Shown here piece after piece: positions 1 through 8,622 of a stretch of 64,000 nt of DNA. This DNA is from Apilactobacillus kunkeei. Lineage in GTDB: Bacteria > Bacillota > Bacilli > Lactobacillales > Lactobacillaceae. The DNA is taken from contig NZ_VBSE01000042.1 of assembly GCF_005930975.1 (NCBI RefSeq), positions 1 to 64,000 of the forward strand. The letters are read 5' to 3'. Made by a program: the position numbers and the translations under genes. The stretch's first letter is position 1. Each line of letters opens with the position of its first letter. The notes below the pieces were generated by a model. It saw only the letters and a program-made list of their open reading frames with translations, had not been told where the DNA came from and did no database searches.

Positions 1-108
1 TTTAATTCTTACAACCAAGTTGTAAGTTCCTTACACATCATCGATTATCAATCTTGTTCAGTTTTCAAAGATCTACCAAATTTGTTGATTGCTAATTGAA
101 ACAATCAG
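1..108 (-). other. rRNA operon leader, transcribed leftward off the window
   Basis: Read on the minus strand, this stretch carries the motif CTTTGAAAACTGAACAAG (about 78-61), which is typical of Bacillales/Lactobacillales 16S leaders and rRNA spacers. It lies directly downstream of four strong minus-strand promoters. The 16S gene itself is not in the window, so the assignment rests on the motif and the promoter array. Confidence 0.7.
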
Positions 109-115
109 CTCTTTA

Positions 116-422
116 ATTATATCAAAGCGTTAACTAAATGTCAACAACTTTTTATAATTAATTTTATCAACTTTGTTATCAAAAGTCGCTCAATCGCGAT
201 GACAACAAAAACTATTATGCCATCTTAGCAAGTAAAAGTCAATAACTTTTTTTGCTTATTTTCAATCGAAATTAACGATCAACTTTTTCAACAGCAGAAA
301 CAATAATATCAAATTAAGGCCATCAGGTCAATAACTTTTTATTATTCGTTTCAATTAAATTTTATTGTTATCTGAAAAATGACAACGGATATAATCTTAA
401 CAATTATAAACACTGTGGTCAA
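116..422 (-). promoter_or_regulatory. Four tandem rRNA promoters (minus strand)
   Basis: Four complete sigma-A promoters on the minus strand, each with a 17-bp spacer. Nearest the operon: TTGACA 144-139 with TATAAT 121-116. Next: TTGACT 242-237 with CATAAT 219-214. Next: TTGACC 331-326 with TATTAT 308-303. Farthest: TTGACC 422-417 with TAAGAT 399-394. Each -35 is preceded by the same AAAAAGTT[A/G] block, a possible UP-like element. The -10 boxes are 98, 89 and 91 bp apart, so the unit looks like a diverged tandem duplication. The proximal promoter is a perfect consensus. Confidence 0.85.
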
Positions 423-534
423 TAACTTTTTTAAATTTTTTTAAACTTTTCAGTTTTATTCTTTATAATAGAAATAAATAGAATAATCGTTATACTATTT
501 CTTATAGATAATATTAAAGGAGTTTTACTATTAT

Positions 535-1713
535 ATGGAAAAAGTCGTGATTGCTGCTGCCAAGAGAACACCAATTGGTAAGATAAATGGTGCCCTAAAG
601 AACTTCACTTCTGTGGATCTAGGAACCATCGTTACCAAGGCTGTTATTGAACAGGCGAACATTAAACCATCTGATGTAGATCAAGTTGTATTTGGAAATG
701 TCATCCAAGCAGGTGCTGGTCAAAACATCTCAAGACAAATCGAAATAAATTCAAACATCCCTTACTGTAGTACCGCAAACACAGTTAACCAAGTATGTGG
801 TTCTGGACTAAAGGCTGTCCGCAATGCACAAGCTGCCATCGTCATGGGTGACGCTGATGTTGTTATCGCCGGTGGTGTTGAAAGTATGTCTAACGCACCC
901 TTTTTAAACATGGACGTTAGATCCGGTCACAAGTTTGGTAACGTTACTTTAATTGATTCATTAAACAACGATGCCTTAATGGATGCCTTCAACAAACAAC
1001 CAATGGGAGTTACCGCAGAAAACGTTGCTGAAAAGTTCAACGTTTCAAGAAAAGAACAAGACGAGTTTGCCTACCAATCTCATATGAAGGCTGCTAATGC
1101 ATTTGATAATGGCTACTTCGATAAAGAACTAGTCCCAATCGAAATCAAAAACAAAAAATCTTCTTATATTATGAAGGAAGATGAAAACATTCGTCGTGAT
1201 ACTTCTATCGAAGTTTTAAATAAACTACGTCCTGCATTTAAAGAAAACGGAACTGTAACAGCCGGCAATGCCGCTAGTCTAAACGACGGTGCCTCTGCAT
1301 TAGTATTAATGAGTGAATCTGCTGCTAAACGTTTAAACGTTAAACCACTGGCAGTTATCGATGGGTATGCCGAAGCAGGATGCGATCCTGACTACATGGG
1401 ATACGCTCCCTATGACGCTACTAAATCATTATTTGATAAACTAAACATTACTATGGACGATATCGACCTAGTTGAACTAAACGAAGCATTCGCTGCACAA
1501 GTTCTTGCCGTTGCTCATGACTACGACATCGATATGGACAAATTAAACATCTCGGGTGGTGCCATCTCAATGGGACATCCCCTAGGTGATTCCGGCGCTA
1601 GAATTGTTGGTTCATTGATTTACAACCTACAACGAACCAATCAAAAAAGTGGTCTAGCTACCATCTGTATCGGTGGTGGCATGGGAATGGCCATGAAGAT
1701 TACACTACTATAG
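535..1713 (+). CDS. Acetyl-CoA C-acetyltransferase (thiolase)
   Basis: Condenses two acetyl-CoA to acetoacetyl-CoA, the first step of the mevalonate route to isoprenoids that lactobacilli use. It is a 392-residue cytosolic thiolase of normal length. The acyl-accepting Cys88 lies in NQVCGSGLKAV, His348 in GHPLGDSG and the base Cys378 in CIGGGMGMAM, so the catalytic triad is intact. The start has an AAAGGAG ribosome site 12 nt upstream. It is transcribed away from the rRNA promoters and followed by its own hairpin terminator. A degradative role is possible, but no beta-oxidation genes are nearby. Confidence 0.93.
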   Translation: MEKVVIAAAKRTPIGKINGALKNFTSVDLGTIVTKAVIEQANIKPSDVDQVVFGNVIQAGAGQNISRQIEINSNIPYCSTANTVNQVCGSGLKAVRNAQAAIVMGDADVVIAGGVESMSNAPFLNMDVRSGHKFGNVTLIDSLNNDALMDAFNKQPMGVTAENVAEKFNVSRKEQDEFAYQSHMKAANAFDNGYFDKELVPIEIKNKKSSYIMKEDENIRRDTSIEVLNKLRPAFKENGTVTAGNAASLNDGASALVLMSESAAKRLNVKPLAVIDGYAEAGCDPDYMGYAPYDATKSLFDKLNITMDDIDLVELNEAFAAQVLAVAHDYDIDMDKLNISGGAISMGHPLGDSGARIVGSLIYNLQRTNQKSGLATICIGGGMGMAMKITLL

Positions 1714-1774
1714 ATAATTCTAATTAGTTTACTAAAAGTATCATTGTAGTATGCTATGAATAGGCTTGATTTAC

Positions 1775-1800
1775 AAACGTTGCAAATTGCAACGTTTTTC
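1775..1800 (+). terminator. Terminator after thiolase
   Basis: Hairpin AAACGTTGCA / TGCAACGTTT followed by a T run. It lies inside the upstream extension of the next reading frame, which helps exclude that extension. Confidence 0.8.
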
Positions 1801-1842
1801 TATATACTTTTTACTTATAATTTTCATAAAGGAAGTGTAAAA

Positions 1843-2376
1843 ATGCCCGCAACATACTTAAAGAAATCAACTCAAGAAGACTTACCAGCAATCCTGGACA
1901 TCATTCATTCAGCAATCAAATACTTACATGAACAAGGTATTGACCAATGGCAACACGGTTATCCAGCCGATGAAGACCTAGAAAAAGACGTTAAAGATGG
2001 TATCAACTACGTATTAATTACAGACGGTCAAATTGCAGGTACTGCAACTATCCACCAAGGAATTGATCCTAACTACCTAAAAATTGAAGAAGGTGATTGG
2101 ATTAACGGTTCTGAAGCTCACTATGCCGCTATCCATAGAGTTGCTATCTCAAATGAATTCCGTGGTCAACATCTATCTGAAAAGTTGGTTAGTAGCTTAA
2201 TCACCGTTTCACGTGTACTAGGTTTTAAGGATATCAGAATTGATACTCATCCTGAAAACAAAGGTATGCAACACGTTATCACTTCTAACGGTTTTGAAAA
2301 ACGTGGTATTATCCATATGCGCGAAAATGGTCACCCATGGACCGCTAGATTTGCATACCAACTATTAACTAAATAA
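1843..2376 (+). CDS. GNAT family N-acetyltransferase
   Basis: A 177-residue acetyltransferase of the GNAT fold; its acceptor is unknown. The acetyl-CoA-binding stretch is around HRVAISNEFRGQHLSEKLV (motif A), followed by a DTHPENKGMQHVITSNGFEKRG segment typical of the C-terminal motif B. The open frame extends upstream to 1756, but that extension runs through a transcription terminator. The AAAGGAAG ribosome site just before ATG 1843 fixes the start. The protein resembles the many small housekeeping GNATs of lactobacilli. Co-transcription with the small membrane protein downstream is likely. Confidence 0.85.
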   Translation: MPATYLKKSTQEDLPAILDIIHSAIKYLHEQGIDQWQHGYPADEDLEKDVKDGINYVLITDGQIAGTATIHQGIDPNYLKIEEGDWINGSEAHYAAIHRVAISNEFRGQHLSEKLVSSLITVSRVLGFKDIRIDTHPENKGMQHVITSNGFEKRGIIHMRENGHPWTARFAYQLLTK

Positions 2377-2390
2377 TAGAAGGTGCTTAC

Positions 2391-2582
2391 ATGCTAGCAG
2401 ACGATTTATCAGTCCAAATCAAATTAATCATTATGTATGCAATTGGTGTACTTGCATTATTAACATTGCTATTTTTCTTATACCGCAAGCATCAATCATT
2501 TAAAAATAAATATGTAGCAACTATCTTAGGAATTACCATCATCATGGTGTTAATCCTAATCGATGTAAGCACATTGCATTAA
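2391..2582 (+). CDS. Small two-helix membrane protein
   Basis: A 63-residue protein of unknown function with two hydrophobic helices (about residues 10-30 and 40-59) separated by a short basic loop (YRKHQSFKNKY). It starts 14 bp after the acetyltransferase stop, with an AGAAGGTG ribosome site, and ends at a bidirectional terminator. No family is recognised. Confidence 0.7.
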   Translation: MLADDLSVQIKLIIMYAIGVLALLTLLFFLYRKHQSFKNKYVATILGITIIMVLILIDVSTLH

Positions 2583-2612
2583 AAAAAGACGTTCATTATG
2601 AACGTCTTTTTT
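2581..2612. terminator. Bidirectional terminator
   Basis: Stem AGACGTTC / GAACGTCT flanked by A and T runs. It serves the plus-strand small membrane gene and the convergent L,D-transpeptidase gene. Confidence 0.85.
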
Positions 2613-2625
2613 GTTTGTTATTTTA

Positions 2626-3219
2626 TTAATGAATAACAACTTTAGTTCCGGTTGGTACTGAGCTGTTAATCCATTTAGCATCTGGGATCGATAAACGAAC
2701 ACATCCATGTGAGTTGGCAACCTTACCTAATTCGTGTGCATCTTTTTTCAAGTACTTTCCAGCAGCATTTACTGGCACAGAATGAAATAGGTAGATTCCG
2801 TGATCCTTGAATGAAGTCCAGTAGTTGGCCCCTTCTTTTGAAGATGCATTGTAGAAGTGACTACCACGTTCTTTTTGAATGTGGAATGTACCACGTGGAG
2901 TACCATCGTCATTTCCAGTTGAGCATAGCATGGTGTATAGGACCTTACCTGCCTTGTTTTTAACATAGACACGTTGTTTCTTTATTGAAACATCTAGCCA
3001 ATTCTTCTTTGATAGTTTCATATTTGGGTAAGGCTTCTTTTCAGATGAGTGTTTCCATGCATTTTTTGATGGTCTAACCGAAGCAATTGCTGACACATCA
3101 TTTGTACTATTATTGTTGTTAGCAGTCGATTTTGAGGTAGATTGACCGCAAGCTGTTAATCCTAATGCAATGATAACAGCAGTCAAAATCATTGCGAATG
3201 CACGTTTAAATTTAGTCAT
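2626..3219 (-). CDS. L,D-transpeptidase (YkuD domain) lipoprotein
   Basis: Predicted cell-surface peptidoglycan L,D-transpeptidase of 197 residues. A signal peptide ends in the lipobox LTAC with Cys24, so the protein is probably lipid-anchored. A Ser/Asn-rich linker follows, then a YkuD domain whose catalytic motif SHGCVRLS places the nucleophile at Cys173 near the C-terminus. The frame is open to 3279, but the GGGGAG ribosome site just upstream of 3219 and the signal peptide select the shorter start. It makes 3-3 cross-links or attaches proteins to the wall in characterised relatives; the exact role here is unknown. Confidence 0.9.
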   Translation of the reverse strand: MTKFKRAFAMILTAVIIALGLTACGQSTSKSTANNNNSTNDVSAIASVRPSKNAWKHSSEKKPYPNMKLSKKNWLDVSIKKQRVYVKNKAGKVLYTMLCSTGNDDGTPRGTFHIQKERGSHFYNASSKEGANYWTSFKDHGIYLFHSVPVNAAGKYLKKDAHELGKVANSHGCVRLSIPDAKWINSSVPTGTKVVIH

Positions 3220-3342
3220 TAAATATCTCCCCTTGTCTTTAATTTTATTAAACCACAAAGTTAAAATTAATTCCATCATTAGAGAGATATTTGGTATAGT
3301 TAAACTTATATAAATATCAAACTTTTATAAGGGGTAATCGTT

Positions 3343-4311
3343 ATGTCGAAGTCAAAAGCACTTTGCCTATCCATCATTGTTGCTATAGCAGTACTATTTT
3401 TAGGAAGCAGCAGTGTCAACCACATATCCGTTAGTGCTCAAAGTACTAAATCATCGACTCAAAGATACAAACTAAAAGGTCGCAAACAATTAAAAAAATA
3501 TAGGCTAAAAAAGAAGACGGTTCAAAATAATAAAGCAACTAAAGCAAAAAAAGTAACCCGTAAAAGAAATTATTCTATTCACCGAAAGCATCGTAAAATA
3601 AAACATTATCAATCTGTTGATGGATTTAACTTTCCTGCAGATAGTCATCCTACCAATAAAGCTTCAGATTCATTAAGTTTGCCATCTAACTATCTATTTT
3701 ATTTTGACAGTCACAAAAAAAGAATCGTTTTTAAACATCAAACCAACCATAACTTCATTAAGCAAAGCATGAAAACCAATGTTTTTCATCCTAATTCAGC
3801 AGACGTTAATAAGACTGTAAATATTAAAAAAATTAACATCAAAATGCAAAGACAGCTATCTAAGTATGCTGCCAAATTAGTTAATGACTTCAGACACAAA
3901 TTATCCAATCACCACCCATATACCAAGGACTTAAAGGTGACTAACCGTGCACTTTTAGCTTCCAATGATGTTGCAAAAGGGTATAACAAGGATCACTGGA
4001 ATTTTGCGACCAAAGGTAATCATGACGTTAAAGTCTTGAATAAGGTCTTTACCAAGTTTAAATACAACAGCTATGGTGAAAACATTGCAGCTTCCCTCCT
4101 AGCTAACTCATACATCAATGGACCAATCACACTTGCTAACGTTAAGGAAAGCATCTATGGTGCAATTTGTGCCATGATGTTTGATGATGCTGATTCCAAT
4201 TGGGGACATGCTGATAACTTCTTAGGTATTGGTTTCGATAATTCAGCTAAACAGGAGTTTGGAGTTTCAATCGATAAAATGGGTCAAATTCACTTTGAAA
4301 TTTATCAATAG
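3343..4311 (+). CDS. Secreted CAP/SCP-like domain protein
   Basis: A 322-residue exported protein. A signal peptide (residues 1 to about 32) precedes a basic Lys/Arg-rich region to about residue 95, a spacer and a C-terminal domain. That domain has the layout of bacterial CAP (SCP/PR-1-like) domains: a helix with LVNDFRHKL, then NSYGENIAAS, and a final NWGHADNFLGIGFDNS block. The function of bacterial CAP proteins is largely undefined; in lactobacilli they are commonly secreted or surface-associated. It is divergent from the L,D-transpeptidase and shares a short intergenic promoter region with it. Confidence 0.75.
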   Translation: MSKSKALCLSIIVAIAVLFLGSSSVNHISVSAQSTKSSTQRYKLKGRKQLKKYRLKKKTVQNNKATKAKKVTRKRNYSIHRKHRKIKHYQSVDGFNFPADSHPTNKASDSLSLPSNYLFYFDSHKKRIVFKHQTNHNFIKQSMKTNVFHPNSADVNKTVNIKKINIKMQRQLSKYAAKLVNDFRHKLSNHHPYTKDLKVTNRALLASNDVAKGYNKDHWNFATKGNHDVKVLNKVFTKFKYNSYGENIAASLLANSYINGPITLANVKESIYGAICAMMFDDADSNWGHADNFLGIGFDNSAKQEFGVSIDKMGQIHFEIYQ

Positions 4312-4315
4312 AATT

Positions 4316-4344
4316 AAGAGACGCGACGACAATGTCTCTTTTTT
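4316..4344 (+). terminator. Terminator after CAP-domain gene
   Basis: Stem AAGAGAC / GTCTCTT with an 11-nt loop and a T6 tract. Confidence 0.75.
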
Positions 4345-4417
4345 ATTTACGAAAATTATCAGGTTTACAAATGTTTCAAAACAGATATACTAATAAATGA
4401 ATTAAATATAAAAATGC

Positions 4418-4497
4418 TGTCCACTGGGGTGCCGTTTTTCGGCTGAGATTACACCCATTGAACCTGATCTAGTTAACACTAGCGAAGGAAGTCAGGC
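4418..4497 (+). promoter_or_regulatory. TPP riboswitch (THI element) upstream of tenA
   Basis: Contains the conserved THI-box core: CTGGGGTGCC, then GGCTGAGATTACACCC, then AACCTGATCTAGTTAACACT and GCGAAGGAAGT. It precedes an intrinsic terminator and the thiamine salvage operon. Expected behaviour from the family: TPP binding favours termination and switches off tenA-thiDEM. Confidence 0.95.
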
Positions 4498-4536
4498 GCA
4501 CTCCAAGTAAAGAATTAGACCTAGTCTATCCAAGTG

Positions 4537-4571
4537 TACCCTTCCACCTTCGTGTGGGAGGGTATTTTTTT
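4537..4571 (+). terminator. Riboswitch-controlled terminator
   Basis: A 10-bp stem ACCCTTCCAC / GTGGGAGGGT with a T7 tract lies between the TPP aptamer and tenA. It is the likely expression platform of the riboswitch. Confidence 0.85.
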
Positions 4572-4598
4572 GTGGCAGCACAATGGAGGTATTATTTC

Positions 4599-5306
4599 AT
4601 GTTTTCACATCAACTAGTCAAAGAAGCTAATCCCATTTTAGAAGCTATCTTTGATCACCCATTTGTTAAAGGTATCGGTGACGGTCACGTCGATGATGCC
4701 GCCCTAAAGTTTTATGTTCAACAAGACTTTCAATACTTATCTGAGTTCATCAAAATTTACGCTAGTATCATCCCTATCCTAAAAAAACGAGATGATATGA
4801 AATTTTTCGCTGAAAATATTGATTTTATTCTAAACAGTGAAATCCATCCTCACCACGTTTTCTGCAATATTGCTAACGTTACATACGAAAGTTTGCAACA
4901 TGCCACTCCAAGTCCTAAGGCATATTTATACCAATCACACATGTACCGTGCTGTTAGAACTGGCAGTCTCGCAAATATCATCTGTGCACTGCTTCCATGC
5001 CCTTGGACATATAACGAAATTGCCAAACAACTTACTGCTACTGGTAAGAACACTGATGACAATCCATTCAAAAGTTGGATTGACTTTTACATCGCAGATG
5101 ATGAAGATGCAGAAGGTGGTTTAACTAGAAAGTTATTCAACATGTTAGATGAATTAGCTAAAGATATGTCTGATGAACAAATCCAAGAGGCCAAGGGTTT
5201 CTTCTTAAAGAGTACCGAATTGGAATGGGAATTCTGGGAACAAGCCTTCTACCAACAAGATTGGCGATTTGCTGAAGTGGTTCATGGAGGTGGCAACAAT
5301 GAATAG
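4599..5306 (+). CDS. tenA: Aminopyrimidine aminohydrolase / thiaminase II TenA
   Basis: Salvages the pyrimidine moiety of degraded thiamine, giving hydroxymethylpyrimidine (HMP). It is a 235-residue all-helical cytosolic enzyme. The active-site segments are YVQQDFQYL (Asp43) and LLPCPW (Cys134), which match the position of the essential cysteine in Bacillus TenA. The frame extends upstream to 4554, but that part overlaps the riboswitch terminator; the GGAGG ribosome site at 4584-4588 selects ATG 4599. First gene of the TPP-regulated operon; it overlaps thiD by 8 nt. Confidence 0.93.
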   Translation: MFSHQLVKEANPILEAIFDHPFVKGIGDGHVDDAALKFYVQQDFQYLSEFIKIYASIIPILKKRDDMKFFAENIDFILNSEIHPHHVFCNIANVTYESLQHATPSPKAYLYQSHMYRAVRTGSLANIICALLPCPWTYNEIAKQLTATGKNTDDNPFKSWIDFYIADDEDAEGGLTRKLFNMLDELAKDMSDEQIQEAKGFFLKSTELEWEFWEQAFYQQDWRFAEVVHGGGNNE

Positions 5307-6111
5307 TAAAAAAGTCCCTCAAACATTAACAATTGCTGGATCAGATTCTGGTGGTGGCGCTGGTATGCAAGCAGATATCAAAACCATGCAAGAACACCAT
5401 GTCTTCTCCACTTGTGTTGTCGTAGGTTTAACTGCGCAAAACACATTAGGTGTTCAATCCGTGCTACCTACCCCCGTCGACATGATTAACGCCCAATTTG
5501 ACTCCGTCTTTAACGACTTTGACATCAAAGCAGCAAAAACCGGCGCATTATTTGACCTACAACGTGTGGAAACAGTGGTCGAAAATATTAATAAACATAA
5601 TATTCACCCTATCGTAGTCGATCCCGTAATGGTCGCTAAGGGCGGGGCAAGATTGTTAGATGACTCTGGTATCGATGCAATTATCAATAAGTTAATCCCA
5701 ATCGCAGATATTGTCACCCCCAACCTACCAGAAGCTGAAGTTATCTATGGTAAGAAGATTGAGAAAAACGACGATGTAATTGCAGCAGCTACTTATATCC
5801 AACAATTAGGAGCCAAAAATGTCATTATCAAAGGTGGCCACCAAGAAGGCGATACGTTATCCGATTACGTCCTATTGGAAAACGGCGTCAGTTTTACCAT
5901 TGAAAGCCCTAAATATGACACTGTTAGAAAACACGGAACTGGTGATACGTTATCATCAGCAATTGTATCTAATCTAGCAAAGGGATTATCTATTAAAGAA
6001 GCTATCATTGAAGGAAAACACTATATTGATACCATCCTACAATCAGAAATTATTGTGGGCCATGGGCACGGACCATTAAATCATTGGGGGGCTGAAGATG
6101 AAATTCGATAA
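5299..6111 (+). CDS. thiD: HMP / HMP-phosphate kinase ThiD
   Basis: Phosphorylates HMP and then HMP-P to HMP-PP for thiamine phosphate synthesis. A 270-residue ribokinase-like fold: N-terminal [19 protein letters not shown] binds substrate, and C-terminal [12 protein letters not shown] holds the anion hole and catalytic Asp. The start at 5299 lies within the end of tenA and has GGAGGTGG upstream. It links TenA-derived pyrimidine to ThiE. A dual pyridoxine-kinase role is possible, but the context points to thiamine. Confidence 0.93.
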   Translation: MNSKKVPQTLTIAGSDSGGGAGMQADIKTMQEHHVFSTCVVVGLTAQNTLGVQSVLPTPVDMINAQFDSVFNDFDIKAAKTGALFDLQRVETVVENINKHNIHPIVVDPVMVAKGGARLLDDSGIDAIINKLIPIADIVTPNLPEAEVIYGKKIEKNDDVIAAATYIQQLGAKNVIIKGGHQEGDTLSDYVLLENGVSFTIESPKYDTVRKHGTGDTLSSAIVSNLAKGLSIKEAIIEGKHYIDTILQSEIIVGHGHGPLNHWGAEDEIR

Positions 6112-6739
6112 GCAACAATTATCCGTATACTTTATTGCCGGAAGTCAAAACGTTGGCGGTGATGTCGATAGATTAATTCAAATCGTTGAAAAAGCATGTC
6201 AAAACGGAATTACGATGTTTCAATACCGTGAAAAAGATCATTCCACTCTTTCTGATAATGAAAAACTAAAGGTAGCCATTAAGTTAAAGGAAATTACCGC
6301 CCAGTACAATGTTCCTTACATTATTGACGATGATATCGATTTAATGAAGAAAATTAACGCCGACGGTATTCACGTTGGTCAAGACGACACTAAGATTGAA
6401 AGAGTCATTGCTGAATGTCCAAATAAGATTATTGGTCTATCCACTCATTCATTAGAAGAAGTGAGAGCTGCCAACAATGTTGAATCAATCGACTATATCG
6501 GAATTGGACCCATCTTTGCCACCCAATCCAAGCTAAAAGTCAAACCAGCTATTGGAATCGACGAATTAAATCGTTTGTACCAAGAATCAATTCATCCTGC
6601 AGTTGCTATCGGTGGTATCAAGGAAGATAACGCCAAAGCAGTCTTAACCAATAATGTCGATGGTGTATCTGTAATTTCTGACATCATCGACAGCAATGAC
6701 TTTAAACAAACAATTAACCATCTAAAGGGGAACGCATAA
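6098..6739 (+). CDS. thiE: Thiamine phosphate synthase ThiE
   Basis: Joins HMP-PP and hydroxyethylthiazole phosphate to form thiamine phosphate. It is a 213-residue TIM barrel of typical length. Recognisable segments are FQYREKD, the substrate/Mg-binding YIIDDDIDL, ADGIHVGQDD, the YIGIGPIFATQSK loop and the phosphate-binding AIGGI. It overlaps thiD by 14 nt and has GGGGGG as ribosome site. It abuts thiM, sharing the adenine of TAATG. Confidence 0.95.
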   Translation: MKFDKQQLSVYFIAGSQNVGGDVDRLIQIVEKACQNGITMFQYREKDHSTLSDNEKLKVAIKLKEITAQYNVPYIIDDDIDLMKKINADGIHVGQDDTKIERVIAECPNKIIGLSTHSLEEVRAANNVESIDYIGIGPIFATQSKLKVKPAIGIDELNRLYQESIHPAVAIGGIKEDNAKAVLTNNVDGVSVISDIIDSNDFKQTINHLKGNA

Positions 6740-7515
6740 TGACTACTATCCAACAAATTAGAGAAAATTCACCAATCATCCTAAATATTTCTAACATGGT
6801 AACACCTCAACACGTCGCCGATGCCATTAATTTCATTGGCGCCTCACCCATTATGTTTGATGACATCAAAGAGGCTGAAGACCTAGTTAACATTTCCAAT
6901 GCTTTAGTTATTAACATGGGATCATCTAACGATGCAGACATCGCCAAATCGATTGCGGCAGGAAAGTATGCAAACCAAAAAGGAATCCCTGTAGTTATTG
7001 ATCCAGTCGCCATCGGTGCTTCCAAATTACGTCAGGATAACTTTGCCAAAGTGGCAAAAGAGGTAAAATTCGATGCTGTCCGTGGTAATGCTGGTGAATT
7101 AGCATTTTTAGCGAACATTGAATGGAATGCTCAAGGTATCGATGCCGGAAGTGGTGATGGTGATCTTCATGAAATTGCGGCAGCAGTTGCTAAAAAGTTC
7201 AACTGCCTTACACTACTATCTGGAGTAATCGATGTAATTTCAGACGGCACAAAAACAATTGAGGTAAAAAATGGTCACCACTACTTTGCCGTCAACGTTG
7301 GCTGTGGTGACATGTTAGATGGAATCTTGGGAGCATGTCTAGCTGTCGACAACACTTTAAACTCAGCTGTATTAGCATCAAGCATTCTAAGTATTGCAGG
7401 AGAAATTGCCGGCGGTATTACCGACAACCTACCATATTCATTTTTATCAACCGTCTTTAATACTTTGTACCAACTAACGGATGACGAAATTAATGAATTT
7501 CAAAAATTAGGCTAA
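6739..7515 (+). CDS. thiM: Hydroxyethylthiazole kinase ThiM
   Basis: Phosphorylates salvaged hydroxyethylthiazole to feed ThiE. A 258-residue ribokinase-like enzyme with NISNMVTPQHVADA near the N-terminus, the DPVAIGASKLR strand, RGNAGE, and the C-terminal NVGCGDMLDG catalytic loop. Last gene of the operon. With TenA, ThiD and ThiE it gives complete salvage of both thiamine halves. No thiC, thiG or thiazole synthesis genes are present, so the cell probably depends on precursors. Confidence 0.95.
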   Translation: MTTIQQIRENSPIILNISNMVTPQHVADAINFIGASPIMFDDIKEAEDLVNISNALVINMGSSNDADIAKSIAAGKYANQKGIPVVIDPVAIGASKLRQDNFAKVAKEVKFDAVRGNAGELAFLANIEWNAQGIDAGSGDGDLHEIAAAVAKKFNCLTLLSGVIDVISDGTKTIEVKNGHHYFAVNVGCGDMLDGILGACLAVDNTLNSAVLASSILSIAGEIAGGITDNLPYSFLSTVFNTLYQLTDDEINEFQKLG

Positions 7516-7519
7516 TCTT

Positions 7520-7556
7520 AAAAAAAAGAGCAATCCGAAATGGATTGCTCTTTTTT
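7520..7556. terminator. Bidirectional terminator after thiM
   Basis: Stem AGAGCAATCC / GGATTGCTCT flanked by A8 and T6. It separates the thi operon from the convergent lysine-rich protein gene. Confidence 0.85.
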
Positions 7557-7567
7557 ATATTTTTCAA

Positions 7568-8407
7568 TTATACAATTACTCTAGAAACGTAATTGTTAAT
7601 TTTAGTAACTGCACTCTTACTTGCAGTAATTACTCTACCACCGTAAACCTTGTAGAAAGTCTTGTGGCCTTTCTTGATGATACCGTAAACATATAGTTTA
7701 GTACCCTTCTTTTCAGATTTACGACCTTGTTTTTGTAGCTTAATGTTCTTGTAAGCGTAAATCTTGTGAGCTTTTACGCGGATGCGGAAAAGTCTCTTAG
7801 CATGCTTTCTAGCATGTTTCTTAGCTGCTTTCTTGACTGTAGCCTTCTTAACATGTTTCTTAGCTACCTTCTTAGTAGCTTTCTTTGCTGAAGACTTCTT
7901 AACATGCTTCTTTGTAACTTTCTTAGTTGCCTTCTTAGCATGTTTCTTTGTAGTCTTCTTAGCTGAAGCTTTCTTTTCTGAAGACTTCTTAGCAGTTGCT
8001 TTAGTTTCAGACTTCTTAGTTGAAGTTGTAGTTGACGTAGTGGTTGTAGGTTCGTTAGTACCGTTACCATAATCTTTTACATGGTTTTGCTTAGCTAGTT
8101 TTTCCATTTTAACTTCATAAGCCGCTTGTTGCTTGTCATATTTAGCGTCTAGCTTATCTAATGCGGCTTGAACCTTAGCATCAGCACGCTTGTTAGCTTC
8201 AGATTCAGGTTGAGAACCGATTTTGTCGGCTTCTCTCTTTTCAGCGTCAGTTAGACCGGGAGCATATGATTTCCCAGTACTTGGTTCAGCTTCAGCCCAA
8301 CCGTCGTCAGCGTGTGCTGAGACATGTGCTGATGCTAGAGTAGCGCCTGCACCTAATGTAGCTAGTAATACTGCGAATTTAGAAAATAATTTGGTTTTGT
8401 TTTTCAT
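7568..8407 (-). CDS. Secreted lysine-rich repeat protein (paralog 1)
   Basis: A 279-residue exported protein. A signal peptide (residues 1 to about 33, ending near AHVSAHA) is followed by a helical charged region (about 35-105), then about 95 residues of histone-H1-like low complexity built from KKATKK, KKHVKK and SSAKK units. A C-terminal beta-rich domain of about 75 residues starts RLFRIRVKAHKIYAYK. That domain resembles small wall-binding SH3-like/SLAP-like modules, a suggestion only. No LPxTG motif is seen. It is about the same length as its neighbour at 8623-9456 and clearly a tandem duplicate. The strong basic tract suggests binding to teichoic acids, DNA or host polyanions. Confidence 0.8.
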   Translation of the reverse strand: MKNKTKLFSKFAVLLATLGAGATLASAHVSAHADDGWAEAEPSTGKSYAPGLTDAEKREADKIGSQPESEANKRADAKVQAALDKLDAKYDKQQAAYEVKMEKLAKQNHVKDYGNGTNEPTTTTSTTTSTKKSETKATAKKSSEKKASAKKTTKKHAKKATKKVTKKHVKKSSAKKATKKVAKKHVKKATVKKAAKKHARKHAKRLFRIRVKAHKIYAYKNIKLQKQGRKSEKKGTKLYVYGIIKKGHKTFYKVYGGRVITASKSAVTKINNYVSRVIV

Positions 8408-8455
8408 AATAATAAAATCTCCTTTAAATAATTTATGTAGTTTTGTTTACAGAAA

Positions 8456-8548
8456 TTATTAGCGAGATTTCATAATCAATCAATCATGTCTTTTCGGGCG
8501 GAACGCTAGTTCCGCGGGGATTTGATAAAAAATGGTCTCACTAATAGC
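8456..8548. other. Imperfect long hairpin region between the paralogs
   Basis: Outer arms ATTAGCGAGA (8458-8467) and TCTCACTAAT (about 8533-8542) pair at 9 of 10 positions. They enclose a strong inner hairpin GCGGAAC-gcta-GTTCCGC (8498-8515). There is no long T run on either strand, so it is not a clear terminator. It lies in the leader of the 7568-8407 gene. Function unknown. Confidence 0.45.
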
Positions 8549-8622
8549 TCTGAATGAGTTAGACGCTAGATTTTTGTTCTTATAGTATCACGATTTGGTT
8601 AGCTCTTTGTTGAATATCTAAA

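Noticed and set aside
1756-1842. N-terminal extension of the acetyltransferase
   Set aside because: It runs through an intrinsic terminator and lacks a ribosome site.
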